From assembly GCA_018242505.1 (NCBI GenBank), contig JAFEBU010000034.1, positions 62,001 to 126,000 on the forward strand: a DNA stretch of 64,000 nt. Direction: 5' to 3'. The translations under genes and the position numbers were made by a program. Of the stretch, positions 29,348-39,356 are shown in pieces; positions within the stretch are counted from its first letter, which is position 1; the number at the start of each line of letters is the position of its first letter. This stretch comes from Pseudomonadota bacterium. Lineage in GTDB: Bacteria > Pseudomonadota > Alphaproteobacteria > Reyranellales > Reyranellaceae. The notes under the pieces are model-generated. The model was not told where the DNA came from. It did no database searches and saw only the letters and a list, made by a program, of their open reading frames with translations.

Positions 29348-30964
29348 ATGCCCGAGTTCCAGTTCCAGGAGATGTTTCCCAGCGGCAAGGATGGCACGCC
29401 CTACCGCAAGCTTTCGTCCGACTTCGTCGGCACGGCCAGGTTCAACGGCCGCGAGGTGCTGACGGTCGACCCGGAAGCCCTGAGCCTGCTGACGGCGGCC
29501 GCTTTCCACGACATCTCCCATCTCCTGCGACCCGGTCACCTCGCCCAGCTCCGCTCGATCCTCGACGATTCGGAGGCCTCTTCGAACGACAAGTACGTGG
29601 CCCTCGAGCTTTTGAAGAACGCCAACATCGCCGCCGGCGGCGTGCTGCCGATGTGCCAGGACACGGGCACCGCGATCGTCATGGGCAAGAAGGGCCAGGC
29701 CGTGTGGACCGGCGGCGGCGACGAGGCGGCGATCGCCAAGGGGGTGTTCAGGACCTACACCGAGACCAACCTGCGCTACAGCCAGGTATCGCCGATCTCG
29801 ATGTTCAAGGAGGTGCAGACCGGCACCAACCTGCCGGCGCAGATCGACATCTACGCGACCGACGGCGATGCCTACAAGTTCCTGTTCATCGCCAAGGGCG
29901 GCGGCTCGGCCAACAAGAGCTATCTTTACCAGCAGACGCCGGCGGTGCTGAACGAGGCGGCGCTGCTCAAGTTCCTCGACACCCAGATCCGCACCCTCGG
30001 CACCGCCGCCTGCCCGCCCTATCATCTGGCGATCGTCATCGGCGGCACCTCGGCGGAGATGAACCTCAAGACGGTGAAGCTCGCCTCCACCCGCTACCTC
30101 GACGATCTGCCGGGCGAGGGCAACGACAAGGGTGTGGCCATTCGGGACCGCGAGATGGAGCGGAAGGTGCTGGAGCTCACGCGCCAGATGGGAATCGGCG
30201 CACAGTTCGGCGGCAAGTACTTCTGCCATGACGTGCGCGTCATCCGCATCGCCCGCCACGGCGCCTCGGTGCCGATCGGGCTCGGCGTCTCCTGCTCGGC
30301 CGATCGCCAGGCGCTGGGCAAGATCACGAAGGACGGCATCTTCCTCGAGCAGCTCGAGACCAACCCGGCACATTACCTGCCCGAGGTCGAACCGCAGCAG
30401 CTCTCGGGCGACGTGGTGTCGGTCGACCTCGACAAGGGCATGGCCCACACGCTCGCGGTGCTGACGAAATATCCGGTGAAGACGCGGGTGAACCTCACGG
30501 GCACATTGATCGTCGCCCGCGATTCAGCGCACGCCAAGCTCAAGGAGCGGCTCGACCGCGGCGAAGGCCTGCCCGACTACTTCAGGCAGTTCCCGGTCTA
30601 TTACGCCGGTCCGGCCAAGACGCCGGAAGGCATGCCGTCGGGCTCGTTCGGCCCAACCACGGCCGGCCGCATGGACTCCTATGTCGACCTCTTCCAGGCC
30701 AACGGCGGTTCGATGGTGATGCTCGCCAAGGGCAACCGCAGCCGGCAAGTGGTCGAGGCTTGCAAGAAGCACAAGGGCTTCTATCTCGGCTCGATCGGCG
30801 GCCCGGCCGCGATCCTGGCCAAGAACTGCATCAAGAAGGTCGAGGTGCTGGAATATCCCGAGCTCGGCATGGAGGCGATCTGGCGCATCAAGGTCGAGAA
30901 CTTCCCGGCCTTCATCGTCACCGACGACAAGGGCAACGACTTCTTCAGCGAACTGAAGATCTGA
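29348..30964 (+). CDS. fumA: Fumarate hydratase, class I (4Fe-4S)
   Basis: TCA-cycle hydration of fumarate to malate. The 538-residue single-chain class I enzyme has three cysteines placed to bind the 4Fe-4S cluster: VLPMCQDTG (about 103), GTAACPPYH (about 222) and GVSCSADRQ (about 316). The C-terminal beta domain carries [18 protein letters not shown] precedes ATG 29348 by 6 bases. It follows sspB by 64 bp. Iron-sulfur class I fumarases are oxygen-sensitive. Confidence 0.95.
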   Translation: MPEFQFQEMFPSGKDGTPYRKLSSDFVGTARFNGREVLTVDPEALSLLTAAAFHDISHLLRPGHLAQLRSILDDSEASSNDKYVALELLKNANIAAGGVLPMCQDTGTAIVMGKKGQAVWTGGGDEAAIAKGVFRTYTETNLRYSQVSPISMFKEVQTGTNLPAQIDIYATDGDAYKFLFIAKGGGSANKSYLYQQTPAVLNEAALLKFLDTQIRTLGTAACPPYHLAIVIGGTSAEMNLKTVKLASTRYLDDLPGEGNDKGVAIRDREMERKVLELTRQMGIGAQFGGKYFCHDVRVIRIARHGASVPIGLGVSCSADRQALGKITKDGIFLEQLETNPAHYLPEVEPQQLSGDVVSVDLDKGMAHTLAVLTKYPVKTRVNLTGTLIVARDSAHAKLKERLDRGEGLPDYFRQFPVYYAGPAKTPEGMPSGSFGPTTAGRMDSYVDLFQANGGSMVMLAKGNRSRQVVEACKKHKGFYLGSIGGPAAILAKNCIKKVEVLEYPELGMEAIWRIKVENFPAFIVTDDKGNDFFSELKI

Positions 30965-31045
30965 CGGCCGGCAAGCAAGAACCCGGCAGGCTGCCTTCCC
31001 GGGATCTCCTGCCGTCCCACGACAACCGGTCCAGGCCCAGAACGG

Positions 31046-31102
31046 CTCGACGACTGCATCGACCATCCGCCGACGAAGATCCATCGAGTAGGGTGCTGCC
31101 AT
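31046..31102 (-). mobile_element. Remnant of an IS630-family transposase (N-terminus only)
   Basis: From ATG 31102 the minus strand reads MAAPYSMDLRRRMVDAVVE. This closely resembles the first helix of IS630-type transposases (YSxDLRxRVVxAV). Similarity stops after 19 residues; the DNA-binding and DDE domains are gone. Just upstream lie an inverted pair TGAATCG/CGATTCA (31133-31139, 31167-31173) and a 19-bp tandem repeat. I could not define the element's ends. Confidence 0.5.
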
Positions 31103-31173
31103 CCAAGCCGGCTCCCTGCCCGGCCAGACGGTTGAATCGGATCAGCCCTCTGTGGGAGTCCCCTTTCGATTCA

Positions 31174-31211
31174 TACAGATCTCATCCCGTCCTACAGATC
31201 TCATCCCGCCC
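31174..31211. repeat. 19-bp tandem duplication abutting the SH3-gene stop codon
   Basis: Units TACAGATCTCATCCCG(T/C)CC at 31174-31192 and 31193-31211 differ at one base. The gene's stop (31211-31213) lies at the junction where a third unit would begin. Confidence 0.88.
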
Positions 31212-31756
31212 TAGTCGCGGCAGCCCCCGCTCCTGGCGCACCACCGGTCGATCCAGATATTGCCCTTCTCGGCATTGATGACGTGCAGCAGGTCGCCCCG
31301 GCATCCGAGCACGCGGAACCTCTGATCCTCGTTCTCGATCCGCCCGACCACGTCGCCCATCATGCCGGGCCGGCTGTGGATGTTGACCACGCCGTCGACA
31401 CGGGTATCGACGGCCAGAACGTCGGCCGGCACCCAGCCATAGGGATGCGGCGCCCTGTCGATGACAGTGTAGTTCCTGGCATCGAGCGCGATTCGCGCCC
31501 ACCCATTCTTGCTGCCGGTCAGAACGACGATCGATGGCACCACGTCCTGGCCCACCTCTCGGGTCGCCAGCGTGCCCATCACCGTGCCTTCCGGCGTCGG
31601 TTCGGCGCGCACCGGCACCGTCTCGCCGGGACGCAACAGCGCATAGACCTGACTGGCCTTGCACGAACCGCCTGGCCCGGTGCCGGCATCACTCGACGCC
31701 TCGACCACGGCAAAACCGGCGAGCACGGCGATCGTGCCGATAATGGCGCGAATCAT
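31211..31756 (-). CDS. Exported protein with bacterial SH3-like domains
   Basis: 181-residue secreted protein with a hydrophobic signal segment (about 1-22, MIRAIIGTIAVLAGFAVVEA). Two SH3b-like stretches are visible. The first has LRPGETVPVRAEPTPEGTVMGTL and a WARIALDARNY-like end. The second has VVNIHSRPGMMGDVVGRI with GNIWIDRWC. Such domains bind wall or peptide ligands. I start at ATG 31756, which has GGGAAGGG 6 bases upstream. It lies beside an IS630 remnant, so the C-terminus (RSGGCRD) may have been altered; the last Cys residues could pair. Role unknown. Confidence 0.75.
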   Translation of the reverse strand: MIRAIIGTIAVLAGFAVVEASSDAGTGPGGSCKASQVYALLRPGETVPVRAEPTPEGTVMGTLATREVGQDVVPSIVVLTGSKNGWARIALDARNYTVIDRAPHPYGWVPADVLAVDTRVDGVVNIHSRPGMMGDVVGRIENEDQRFRVLGCRGDLLHVINAEKGNIWIDRWCARSGGCRD

Positions 31757-31886
31757 CGGAAACCCTTCCCACATTGCGCCGGCAGATCCCCATCTGCAGG
31801 CCCTTCACCCATGCCCGTTCTACCAGTCGGTCCGGACGGAGTCCGGCAGCATTTGTATGTTCTGTATCTGGGCTAAAATCGTGATC

Positions 31887-32564
31887 ATGAAGCTCGCAAA
31901 AACCCATCTCGATCTCGGCCTGTTCTCCAACCGGCGCGACGAACAACTCGCCTTCTGGCAACAGACCGTCGGCCTCGCCTACGACCATATGGGCAAGCTG
32001 GGCGGCGGCGTGCAGCAGCATCGCCATCACATGAACGGCTCGATCCTGAAGATGAACCACGCCCGCGCGCCCCTGCCCGCTCTGGCGCCGTCCGGCATCG
32101 TCGGCGTGCAGATCGCCCGCGAGGGATTGGCCGCGCCGCGCGCCCTCGCCGATCCTGACGGCAACAAGGTCACGCTGGTGCCGAAGGGCTACGAAGACGT
32201 CGAGGGCATTGCCATCCTGCTCCGCGTGAACGATCCCGCCGCCCACGACCGCTTCTGGACCCACGCCATGCAATACGAACGGGTCGGCGACGGGCGCTAT
32301 CGTTGCGGCGATTCGCTGATCGTGATCGCCGAACAAGGCAAGGTGGCCAGCAGCGAGGAATGGCGCGGGCCGGGCTATCGCTACACCACCGTCCAGGTGT
32401 GGGATTGCCTTTCCGAATACGAAGGCATCCTGGCCCGCGGCGGCAGGTCGGGCGGCGCACCGCGTCTATTGGGCGATACCGTGCGCTTCGCCTTCGTCGT
32501 CGATCCCGACAGCAATCACATCGAGATCAGCCAGCGCGCGAGCCTGACGGGCGGCAGGCTGTAG
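31887..32564 (+). CDS. VOC (glyoxalase/bleomycin-resistance) superfamily protein
   Basis: 225-residue protein with two VOC-type beta-alpha-beta-beta-beta modules. The first begins KTHLDLGLFSNRRDEQLAFW with ADPDGNKVTLV at its end. The second begins EGIAILLRVNDPAAHDRFW and ends FVVDPDSNHIEISQR, where the Glu of HIEI is a usual metal ligand. The D-P-x-G/S-N-x-x-E pattern in both halves is typical. ATG 31887; a GTG two codons earlier is possible. Reaction not predictable. Confidence 0.85.
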   Translation: MKLAKTHLDLGLFSNRRDEQLAFWQQTVGLAYDHMGKLGGGVQQHRHHMNGSILKMNHARAPLPALAPSGIVGVQIAREGLAAPRALADPDGNKVTLVPKGYEDVEGIAILLRVNDPAAHDRFWTHAMQYERVGDGRYRCGDSLIVIAEQGKVASSEEWRGPGYRYTTVQVWDCLSEYEGILARGGRSGGAPRLLGDTVRFAFVVDPDSNHIEISQRASLTGGRL

Positions 32565-32574
32565 TTTTCCTCAT

Positions 32575-32732
32575 CGGAGCGCGGCCACTTCGGAGGCGCT
32601 CATGCTCCGCGCGCATCAAAGCAGCGGATGTCGCTCCGCGCGACGCGCGCTACAGGCGCATGTGAATGTGAGGGATGAGCGAGCTGGAAAGCTCGCGGTC
32701 CGGTAGAGGCGCCACTCAGGTGGCGCGTTTCC
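32575..32732. repeat. Composite hairpin repeat, convergent junction VOC/typA
   Basis: Contains CGCATGTGAATG (32657-32668, the reverse of a motif at 13.4 and 52.6 kb). A hairpin GCGAGCT-GGAA-AGCTCGC with a GNRA-type loop lies at 32679-32696. A palindrome GCGCCAC-TCAG-GTGGCGC lies at 32709-32726. Same arrangement of two hairpins as the other convergent-junction copies. Confidence 0.7.
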
Positions 32733-32756
32733 CCGATTATTCGGCCGATTATTCCG
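32733..32756. repeat. 12-bp tandem duplication over the typA stop codon
   Basis: CCGATTATTCGG (32733-32744) is followed by CCGATTATTCCG (32745-32756), an 11/12 match. The typA stop (32749-32751) is in the second copy; the first copy supplies another in-frame TAA. Confidence 0.8.
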
Positions 32757-34581
32757 CCGCCTGGGCCTGGGCCTGCTTCTTCGCCCGCTTGCGGTCCTCG
32801 GGATTGAGGAAGCGCTTGCGCAGGCGAATCGATTTCGGCGTGATTTCGACCAGCTCGTCCTCCTCGATGTAGGCGATCGCCTGCTCGAGCGACATCTTGC
32901 GTGGCGGCGTGAGGCGGACGGCCTCGTCCTTGCCGGCGGCGCGGATGTTGGTGAGCTGCTTACCCTTCAGCACATTGACCTCGAGGTCGTTGCCGCGGCT
33001 GTGCTCGCCGATGACCATGCCCTCGTAGACCGATACGCCCGGATCGATGAACATCGGCCCGCGCTCCTCGAGGTTCCACATCGCGTAGGCGACCGAGACG
33101 CCCTCGGCATTGGCGATCAGCGCGCCGTTGCGCCGGCCGGCGATCGGGCCGCGATAGGGGCCGTATTCGTGGAAGAGGCGGTTCATCACGCCGGTCCCGC
33201 GCGTGTCGGTCAGGAACTCGCCGTGATAGCCGATCAGGCCGCGCGAGGGCGCATAGAAGACGAGGCGCGTCTTGCCGGCGCCGGACGGCCGCATGTCCTG
33301 CAGCTCGCCCTTGCGCAGTGAGATCTGCTCGACCACGACACCGGTATGGGCATCGTCGACGTCGATCACCACCTCCTCGATCGGCTCCAGCTTCTGGCCG
33401 GTGGCCGGATCGGTCTGGAACAGCACGCGCGGACGGCCGACGGCAAGCTCGAAGCCCTCGCGGCGCATGGTCTCGATCAGCACGCCGAGCTGCAGCTCGC
33501 CACGACCGGCGACCTCATAGGTGTCGGCATTCTCCGTGTCGCGCACACGGATCGCGACATTGCCCTCGGCCTCGCGCATCAACCGGGCACGGATCATCCG
33601 GGTCGTGACCTTGTCGCCCTCGCGGCCGGCGAGCGGCGAGTCGTTCACCATGAAGTTCATGGCAAGCGTCGGCGGATCGACCGGCTGCGCCGGCAGGGCC
33701 GTCTCCACCACGAGATCGCCGAGCGTATCGGCCACGGTCGCGGTCTTGAAGCCTGCGACCGCCACGATATCGCCGGCCTCGGCCTGCTCGATCGGCTGGC
33801 GCTCCAGGCCGCGGAAGGCGAGCAGCTTGGTGACGCGCGTCTCCTCGATCTTCTCACCCTTGCCGTTCAGCGCCTTCAGCACCGTGTTGGGCCTGATGGT
33901 GCCCGACTGGATGCGGCCGGTCAGGATGCGGCCGAGGAAGGGATCAGACTCGAGGGTCGTCACCAGCATCCGGAACGCCGGTTCCGCATCGACCTTGGGC
34001 GCCGAGACGTGACGCAGGATGAGGTCGAACAAGGGCTCCATGTCCTTGTGCTCCGCCTCGAGCGAAGGTGCCGCCCAGCCCTGGCGCGCCGAGGCGAACA
34101 GCGTCGGAAAGTCGAGCTGGGCATCGCTGGCGTCGAGCGCAGCAAACAGATCGAACACCTCGTCGTGCACCTGATGGGCGCGGGCGTCGGAGCGATCGAC
34201 CTTGTTGATCAGCACGATCGGCTTCAGGCCGAGCCGCAGCGCCTTGCCCAGGACGAACTTGGTCTGCGGCAGCGGCCCCTCGGCCGCATCGACCAGCAGC
34301 ACCACGCCGTCGACCATCGAAAGGATGCGCTCCACCTCGCCGCCGAAATCGGCATGGCCCGGCGTGTCGACGATGTTGATGCGCGTGCCCTTCCAGACGA
34401 CCGAGGTCGCCTTAGCGAGGATGGTGATCCCGCGCTCGCGCTCGAGGTCGTTGGAGTCCATGGCGCGCTCCGCCACCTGCTGGTTCTCGCGAAATGTTCC
34501 GCTCTGCTTCAGCAGGCAGTCCACCAGCGTGGTCTTGCCATGGTCGACGTGCGCGATGATCGCGACGTTGCGAATGTCCAT
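32749..34581 (-). CDS. typA: Ribosome-associated translational GTPase TypA/BipA
   Basis: EF-G-like GTPase involved in ribosome assembly and stress or low-temperature adaptation. The 610-residue product has G1 [10 protein letters not shown] (about 10-19), G3 [10 protein letters not shown] and G4 NKVDRSDA. Domain II follows, and then the BipA C-terminal domain with [20 protein letters not shown] and [20 protein letters not shown] 34581 precedes [15 protein letters not shown] as in other TypA proteins. The Ala/Gln-rich end ([10 protein letters not shown]) is short. Stop codon in a 12-bp tandem duplication. Confidence 0.96.
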   Translation of the reverse strand: MDIRNVAIIAHVDHGKTTLVDCLLKQSGTFRENQQVAERAMDSNDLERERGITILAKATSVVWKGTRINIVDTPGHADFGGEVERILSMVDGVVLLVDAAEGPLPQTKFVLGKALRLGLKPIVLINKVDRSDARAHQVHDEVFDLFAALDASDAQLDFPTLFASARQGWAAPSLEAEHKDMEPLFDLILRHVSAPKVDAEPAFRMLVTTLESDPFLGRILTGRIQSGTIRPNTVLKALNGKGEKIEETRVTKLLAFRGLERQPIEQAEAGDIVAVAGFKTATVADTLGDLVVETALPAQPVDPPTLAMNFMVNDSPLAGREGDKVTTRMIRARLMREAEGNVAIRVRDTENADTYEVAGRGELQLGVLIETMRREGFELAVGRPRVLFQTDPATGQKLEPIEEVVIDVDDAHTGVVVEQISLRKGELQDMRPSGAGKTRLVFYAPSRGLIGYHGEFLTDTRGTGVMNRLFHEYGPYRGPIAGRRNGALIANAEGVSVAYAMWNLEERGPMFIDPGVSVYEGMVIGEHSRGNDLEVNVLKGKQLTNIRAAGKDEAVRLTPPRKMSLEQAIAYIEEDELVEITPKSIRLRKRFLNPEDRKRAKKQAQAQAAE

Positions 34582-34682
34582 CTTGTCGTCCGGGAGGGGT
34601 TGTTGGCGGCGGTATATACGCATGGGCCATGGCCCCCGCAAGGCGGGTTGAGCCGCCTTCTTGCCGCTGTCACAGTCGCGGC

Positions 34683-34928
34683 ATGGATTCGAAACTGCAT
34701 AAACGCTCGGTCACCATCGACGGCCACCGCACCAGCATCTCGCTGGAAGACGGCTTCTGGCGCGAACTTTCGGCCATCGCCGACGCGCGCGGCCTGTCGC
34801 TGAACACGCTGGTTGCCGAGGTCGACCGGGCACGCGGGGTGCCTTCATCGGGTCAGGGCGGCAATCTTTCGAGCGCGCTTCGGCTCTATGTGCTGGAGGC
34901 GCTGCGTCGGCGCCTCAGTCGAGCCTGA
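34683..34928 (+). CDS. Ribbon-helix-helix domain protein (PF13467-like)
   Basis: 81-residue protein. KRSVTIDGHRTSISLEDGFW supplies the beta strand and first helix of an RHH DNA-binding fold, with SALRLYVLEALRRR as the last helix. This group is typical of Alphaproteobacteria and often lies near DUF4169 and SspB genes, as here within about 10 kb. ATG 34683 removes an arginine-rich extension. Overlaps the convergent nitroreductase by 14 bases. Target unknown. Confidence 0.85.
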   Translation: MDSKLHKRSVTIDGHRTSISLEDGFWRELSAIADARGLSLNTLVAEVDRARGVPSSGQGGNLSSALRLYVLEALRRRLSRA

Positions 34929-35745
34929 AACCCTTCATGCGCACGAAAGCGCCGAATCCGGCGCGCTCCGGTACCGAATATTGCCGGACCTTGTCCTCGG
35001 ACCAGCCGTAACTGTCGCTCTGGCCGAATCTTTCGGCGAACCGCTGCGTCTTGTAAGGCTGCACCGCCTCGCGCCGCCGGTCATAGGCCGCGATTTTTTC
35101 CTGCAGGCCGCTCTCGTCGTAGCGGTCATGGTGGATCGTGACATCGAGGCCCAGTCGGGGACTCATGACGCCGGCAAACGACGGCCAGCCCATGCCGAGC
35201 GCGGCAACCGGGAACACGTGATCGGGCAGGCCCAGTATGTCGGAAACCTGTCCAGGATGGTTGCGGATGGCGCTGATCGGACAGGTGCCGAGGCCGACCC
35301 GGTCCGCGGCAGCGACAAAGGTCGCCAGAACGATGCCGGCATCGACCGAAGCATTGAAGAACGGATCGAGATGGTCGTTCACGAACGGCTGGCCGCGCCA
35401 GCCATAGAGCAGGCGATGGCGGCGGTTGTTTGCGCAGAACACCAGGAAGACCGGAGCCGCCTTCACCCAGGGATTGTCGGGCAGCAACGCCTCCAGCTTC
35501 TCGCGCTGGTCTTTGCCCCGGACGATCACGATATCGGCTTGCTGCAGGTCGCTCTTCGACGGAGCCGACAGCGCCACCGCGCACAGTGTTTCCACCAGCG
35601 CCGGATCGACCGGCTGGTCGAGATAGCGGCGCATCACGCGCCGGTTGGCCATGTCGGCCAGGACGTCGACGCCCTTCGGCGCCTCGGCAAGAGCGGGCGC
35701 GGAACCGAATCGCGCCTTGAGCGCCGTCAGCAGTCGTTCGAGCAA
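34915..35745 (-). CDS. Nitroreductase-family flavoprotein
   Basis: 276-residue FMN-dependent oxidoreductase. N-terminal RRVMRRYLDQPVDPALVETLCAVALSAPSKSD (given in part) holds the phosphate-binding arginines. FNASVDAGIVLATFVAAADRVGLGTCPISAIR is the usual central helix and cofactor loop. The C-terminal part (PYKTQRFAERFGQSDSYGW) is a family extension. I place the start at TTG 35745, with GAGGA overlapping the asmA stop 7 bases away; the ATG of MANRRV, about 40 codons later, is an alternative. Substrate unknown. Confidence 0.8.
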   Translation of the reverse strand: MLERLLTALKARFGSAPALAEAPKGVDVLADMANRRVMRRYLDQPVDPALVETLCAVALSAPSKSDLQQADIVIVRGKDQREKLEALLPDNPWVKAAPVFLVFCANNRRHRLLYGWRGQPFVNDHLDPFFNASVDAGIVLATFVAAADRVGLGTCPISAIRNHPGQVSDILGLPDHVFPVAALGMGWPSFAGVMSPRLGLDVTIHHDRYDESGLQEKIAAYDRRREAVQPYKTQRFAERFGQSDSYGWSEDKVRQYSVPERAGFGAFVRMKGFRLD

Positions 35746-35752
35746 GATGTCC

Positions 35753-38700
35753 TCAACGTCCGAAAAGGTTGGGCAACGGAAACTTGGGGGTCGGCAGATT
35801 GGGCAGGATCGAGCGGGTCGGCGCCTTCGCGTCACCCGACCCATTGCCCAGCGTGTTGACGAAGCCTGGCGGATCCTTGGCGCTGCCGCGCGACACACTA
35901 TAGGACGGCGAGGCGAGCGGGCCGTGCACCGTCGCCACCACGTACGGACCGGAGGTGTCCTCGGCGATCACGAAGTTGACCCGCGTGTCGGTGGTCGACG
36001 TCGCCAGATCGGTGCGGGTCGCGATATTGGCGGTCGCCCGGTCGCCCTGGACGAGGAGCCCCTGGTCGGTCACCACACCGCCCGAGATATTGATCCGGCC
36101 AGAGATCGGATTGTCGCGATTTACGAACCGGTTCAGGAGCAGCGAGGCGGCATTCAGCATGTTGCTCACGCCGGCGCCGGCCGTTTGGCCGACGATGCCG
36201 AGTGCCGAACCCAGGGCATTGTCGATCACGCCGCCCACGACACCGGTCGCCGCCGTGCCGAGCGTGGTCAGCGCCTTGTCGGCCCCGGCGAAGATATGGC
36301 CGCTGAGCTGTGCGCCGCCTGCGATGGATCGCTTGATCTGGTCTGCGGTCGCGCCGCTTCCCTTCGCAGTGATGCTGTTGACGTTCAGCTTGCCGTCGAC
36401 CGTGACCTTGACGGCGCCGCCGAAAGTGTTCTTGCCCGACATGTTGCGCAGCATTTCACCGACATAGATGCTGTTGGCGTCGCCCTTCAGATCGAAGGCA
36501 AGTGCGGGCTGCCTCGCATCGACGACCCCGGAGAGATCGAGCGTGCCGCCGAACAGCGCACCCTTGAAATGCGACAGGGTGAGCACGCCGTCCTTGAGCG
36601 TGGCCGCGAGGCTCGCATTGGTGAGGCGCAGCGGCGAACTGACCAAGGTCGCGGCATCGAATTTCAGCGACCCGTCGATACCGCGCAAAGCGGCGGTATC
36701 GATGGGCTTGTCCGCCGCCTTGGCGGTTCGCTGGCCGCGGGCCGGCGCCGCTGCCGGCTTGGCCGCGGTGGAGGCGCGCAGCTTGTCGAGATCGAGGAGC
36801 GAGGTCTTGAGCTCGGCGGTGACGTTGGGCCGGCCGGCGAGCCTGGCATCGACCGTCCCCTCGATGGTCTGGCCGTTCAGCGCGAAATTGCCCTTGTAGT
36901 TCGCGGATTGCGGCATGCCCTTTGCCGCGCCCGGCAGCGCCAAAACACCGTTGGCCTTCACGCTCTCGCCCATCGCTGAGACGGTCAGGTCCTTCAGGGT
37001 CAACCGCTCGAGGTTGCCGGACATGCCACCGCTGGCCTGCACCAGGCCGAGGTTGTCGGGTGCCGTCGCGCCCACCGCCTGCAGCACGCGCGTCATGTCG
37101 GTCGCTTCGAAATTGAAGGCGATGTCCGGCTGCGGTGCCGGCGTGTCGAAGTCGGCAACGGCTCCGCGCAGCGCGAACCGCGCAGTGGCAAAATTCGAGA
37201 CCTTGATGTCGTTGAGCTTGAGCGTGCCGCCTTGCACGGCAACGTCGATCCCGACATCGCTCGCGGGCTGCTTGTTGTAGATCAGCGTGCCGATCTTCGC
37301 CTTCAGGCCGAGGCTGGGACCGACCGCCTTCGGGGGCGCAATCTTCCGGGCCGGCGCGGCGGTCGCACTGGACGCCGGGGCTCCAGCCGGCTTCTGGCTT
37401 GCACGGTAAGCGAGGAAAGGATCGAGATCGAATGTGTCGAGCTCGACATGCGTGACGACCGAGAGAGGCACGCTGAAGCTCACGGTGAGCCCGCCCGTCG
37501 CCTTGAGGGCATCGAGTTCGATCGCGGCGTCGGGAACCTGCACCTCACCCTTGCTCGAAGTCATGCGGCCCTTGACGCTCAATCGCGTAAGCTTGTCGGG
37601 CGGCAGCGAGGAAGTATCGACCGCGAGCCAATTCAGTGTCTCGCGCAGCTTGGGCGCGACGAGGCTGAAGTCGCCCGAAGCGGTCGGATGCGCGGCGTCA
37701 CCCGATAGTGTCGACTTCGCAGTGACCTGCATGTCGCCCGGCAGGGTGGCGCTGAGCTTGGGCACCGCCACGACGCCGTTGCGGGCCTCGAGTTCGAGCG
37801 CCACGTTGCGGACCGGCTGCTTGTTGTAGGTGATCTCGCCCACATCGATCGCCAGCTTGGCATTCATCGTGGCGAACAGGCTGTTGCCGGCGGCGGATTG
37901 CGGCGGCGGAGGCGCTGAAGCCGTCGACGCGCCGGGCGCCTTGCCTGCCGCAGGCGTCGCCGGCTGGGACATCGCCGCGAGCCAAGTGTCGAGATTGAGC
38001 TTTGGGATCGACAGCTTGCCGTCGACCGCGAGTGTGGGCTTGAGCGTGACGGCGATCGATCCCGAGCCGCTGTCCTCACCCAGCCTCATCTTGAAATCCT
38101 TGGCCGCGAAGGCTGTTTGCGACAGCTCGACGCCGCCCTCGAAGCTGAACTTGCCGGCCAGCAGCGGCGGCAAGGCCGGCGGCGGCAGGCCGGCCAGGCC
38201 GACCAGCGTGGCAACGAAGCCGGTGAGCGACTCGGCGGAGACATTGGCCGTTCCGGCGAGACGCGCGTCCGAACCGAGCGCGCTGAGATTGCCCTTGAAG
38301 TCGACCTTGCCGCCGCCGCCCGCCAAGGCCGCCCGGGTCGCGTAGCCGTTGCTGCCCTTGGCTCCGACATCGAGGTCGAAGGTGAATGGTGCGCCATTGA
38401 TTGTCGCACTGCCGATCAGGCCGTAAGGCCCGTCGATCGATCCGACCGACGCCGTGAGATTGGCCTTTTCCGCCACCACCGAGAGGCCCGCCTTGGAGTC
38501 GCTGAAGATCAAGGTCCCGTCCTTGAAGGTGAGCGCGCCGAGCGACAGAGGCTTCGCTGAGCCAGGCTTGGGCGCAACCGGCTTGGCGTCGGCCACCGAC
38601 GGTGTGAACTCCCAGTTCGGCTTGCCCTCGGCATTGATCTCGAGCACGATCCTGGGCTGGTCGAGGACCACCTCTCTCACCGCGAGATTGCCCGTCAGCA

Positions 38701-39001
38701 ATGCCAGCAGCGAGGGCCGCACGGTCACCGACTTCACCTCGACCATGTCCGGGTTCTTGGCGCCCGGCATGTTGAAAAAGCGGACGCCGGTGACGCCGAC
38801 GCTGGGCGTGGGCAACAGGGACAGGCTGACCGGTCCGTCGATCACGAGATCGCGGCCTGTTGCCTTCTTCACCTCTGATATGATTTGCGGCTTGTAGCTG
38901 TTGAGATCGATGAAGGCGGGTGCCGCCAGCAGGGCAATCACGATCAGCAGGACGGCGCCACCCCCGCCGATCAGGAGCTTCTTGCGCGTGGAAGGGCTCA
39001 T
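35753..39001 (-). CDS. AsmA-family outer-membrane biogenesis/lipid-transport protein
   Basis: 1082 residues with a single N-terminal membrane anchor (about 9-28), then the AsmA N-terminal region FIDLNSYKPQIISEVKKATGRDLVIDG. A long repetitive beta-rich periplasmic body follows, with Pro/Ala/Lys linkers, and a C-terminal AsmA-like domain (LSHFKGALFGGTLDLSGVVDARQPAL). AsmA/TamB-like proteins form grooves for phospholipid transport to the outer membrane. The nitroreductase start is 7 bases past the stop, so both are probably cotranscribed. Confidence 0.9.
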   Translation of the reverse strand: MSPSTRKKLLIGGGGAVLLIVIALLAAPAFIDLNSYKPQIISEVKKATGRDLVIDGPVSLSLLPTPSVGVTGVRFFNMPGAKNPDMVEVKSVTVRPSLLALLTGNLAVREVVLDQPRIVLEINAEGKPNWEFTPSVADAKPVAPKPGSAKPLSLGALTFKDGTLIFSDSKAGLSVVAEKANLTASVGSIDGPYGLIGSATINGAPFTFDLDVGAKGSNGYATRAALAGGGGKVDFKGNLSALGSDARLAGTANVSAESLTGFVATLVGLAGLPPPALPPLLAGKFSFEGGVELSQTAFAAKDFKMRLGEDSGSGSIAVTLKPTLAVDGKLSIPKLNLDTWLAAMSQPATPAAGKAPGASTASAPPPPQSAAGNSLFATMNAKLAIDVGEITYNKQPVRNVALELEARNGVVAVPKLSATLPGDMQVTAKSTLSGDAAHPTASGDFSLVAPKLRETLNWLAVDTSSLPPDKLTRLSVKGRMTSSKGEVQVPDAAIELDALKATGGLTVSFSVPLSVVTHVELDTFDLDPFLAYRASQKPAGAPASSATAAPARKIAPPKAVGPSLGLKAKIGTLIYNKQPASDVGIDVAVQGGTLKLNDIKVSNFATARFALRGAVADFDTPAPQPDIAFNFEATDMTRVLQAVGATAPDNLGLVQASGGMSGNLERLTLKDLTVSAMGESVKANGVLALPGAAKGMPQSANYKGNFALNGQTIEGTVDARLAGRPNVTAELKTSLLDLDKLRASTAAKPAAAPARGQRTAKAADKPIDTAALRGIDGSLKFDAATLVSSPLRLTNASLAATLKDGVLTLSHFKGALFGGTLDLSGVVDARQPALAFDLKGDANSIYVGEMLRNMSGKNTFGGAVKVTVDGKLNVNSITAKGSGATADQIKRSIAGGAQLSGHIFAGADKALTTLGTAATGVVGGVIDNALGSALGIVGQTAGAGVSNMLNAASLLLNRFVNRDNPISGRINISGGVVTDQGLLVQGDRATANIATRTDLATSTTDTRVNFVIAEDTSGPYVVATVHGPLASPSYSVSRGSAKDPPGFVNTLGNGSGDAKAPTRSILPNLPTPKFPLPNLFGR

Positions 39002-39077
39002 GTTCTTCCCCGTTGTCCTTCGACCGACACTAGCGCATCGCCAGCCAACGCGGCATAGAGAAATTGAGGACCGTCAC

Positions 39078-39272
39078 ATGGCCGAGATCGTCAACCTGAG
39101 ACGCGCCCGCAAGGAAAAGGCGCGACGCGAACACGACAACGAAGCGCAGGCCAACCGGTTGCGCTTCGGCCGTACCAAGGCGGACAAGGCAGCGGACCGG
39201 GATCGCGGCAAGCGCGAGCGCGAGACGCTGGACGGCAAGCGCCTGGAGCCAGAAGCCCCCGAAAAGAGCTGA
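39078..39272 (+). CDS. DUF4169 family protein
   Basis: 64-residue, highly charged protein starting MAEIVNLRRARKEKARRE with RLRFGRTKADKA and LDGKRLEPE, the hallmarks of DUF4169, a small alphaproteobacterial family of unknown role. GAGGA lies 7 bases before ATG 39078. It is divergent from asmA, 76 bp apart. No hydrophobic segment; likely a basic helical nucleic-acid or protein binder, by composition only. Confidence 0.88.
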   Translation: MAEIVNLRRARKEKARREHDNEAQANRLRFGRTKADKAADRDRGKRERETLDGKRLEPEAPEKS

Positions 39273-39318
39273 TGCAGGCATCAAACCAGTTCGCCTGACA
39301 GTTCTCCATGTAGTCAAT

Positions 39319-39356
39319 TTATGGGACGCTTTACGAGTTACGGGGCGCTTTACGAA
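39319..39356. repeat. 19-bp tandem duplication over a GNAT stop codon
   Basis: TTATGGGACGCTTTACGAG (39319-39337) and TTACGGGGCGCTTTACGAA (39338-39356) match at 16 of 19 positions. The GNAT stop (39350-39352) lies in the copy nearest the gene. Confidence 0.8.

Noticed and set aside
30524..31102. 192-residue minus-strand open frame starting with the transposase-like segment
   Set aside because: After 19 residues it is antisense to fumarase and its spacer; only the N-terminal remnant is meaningful.
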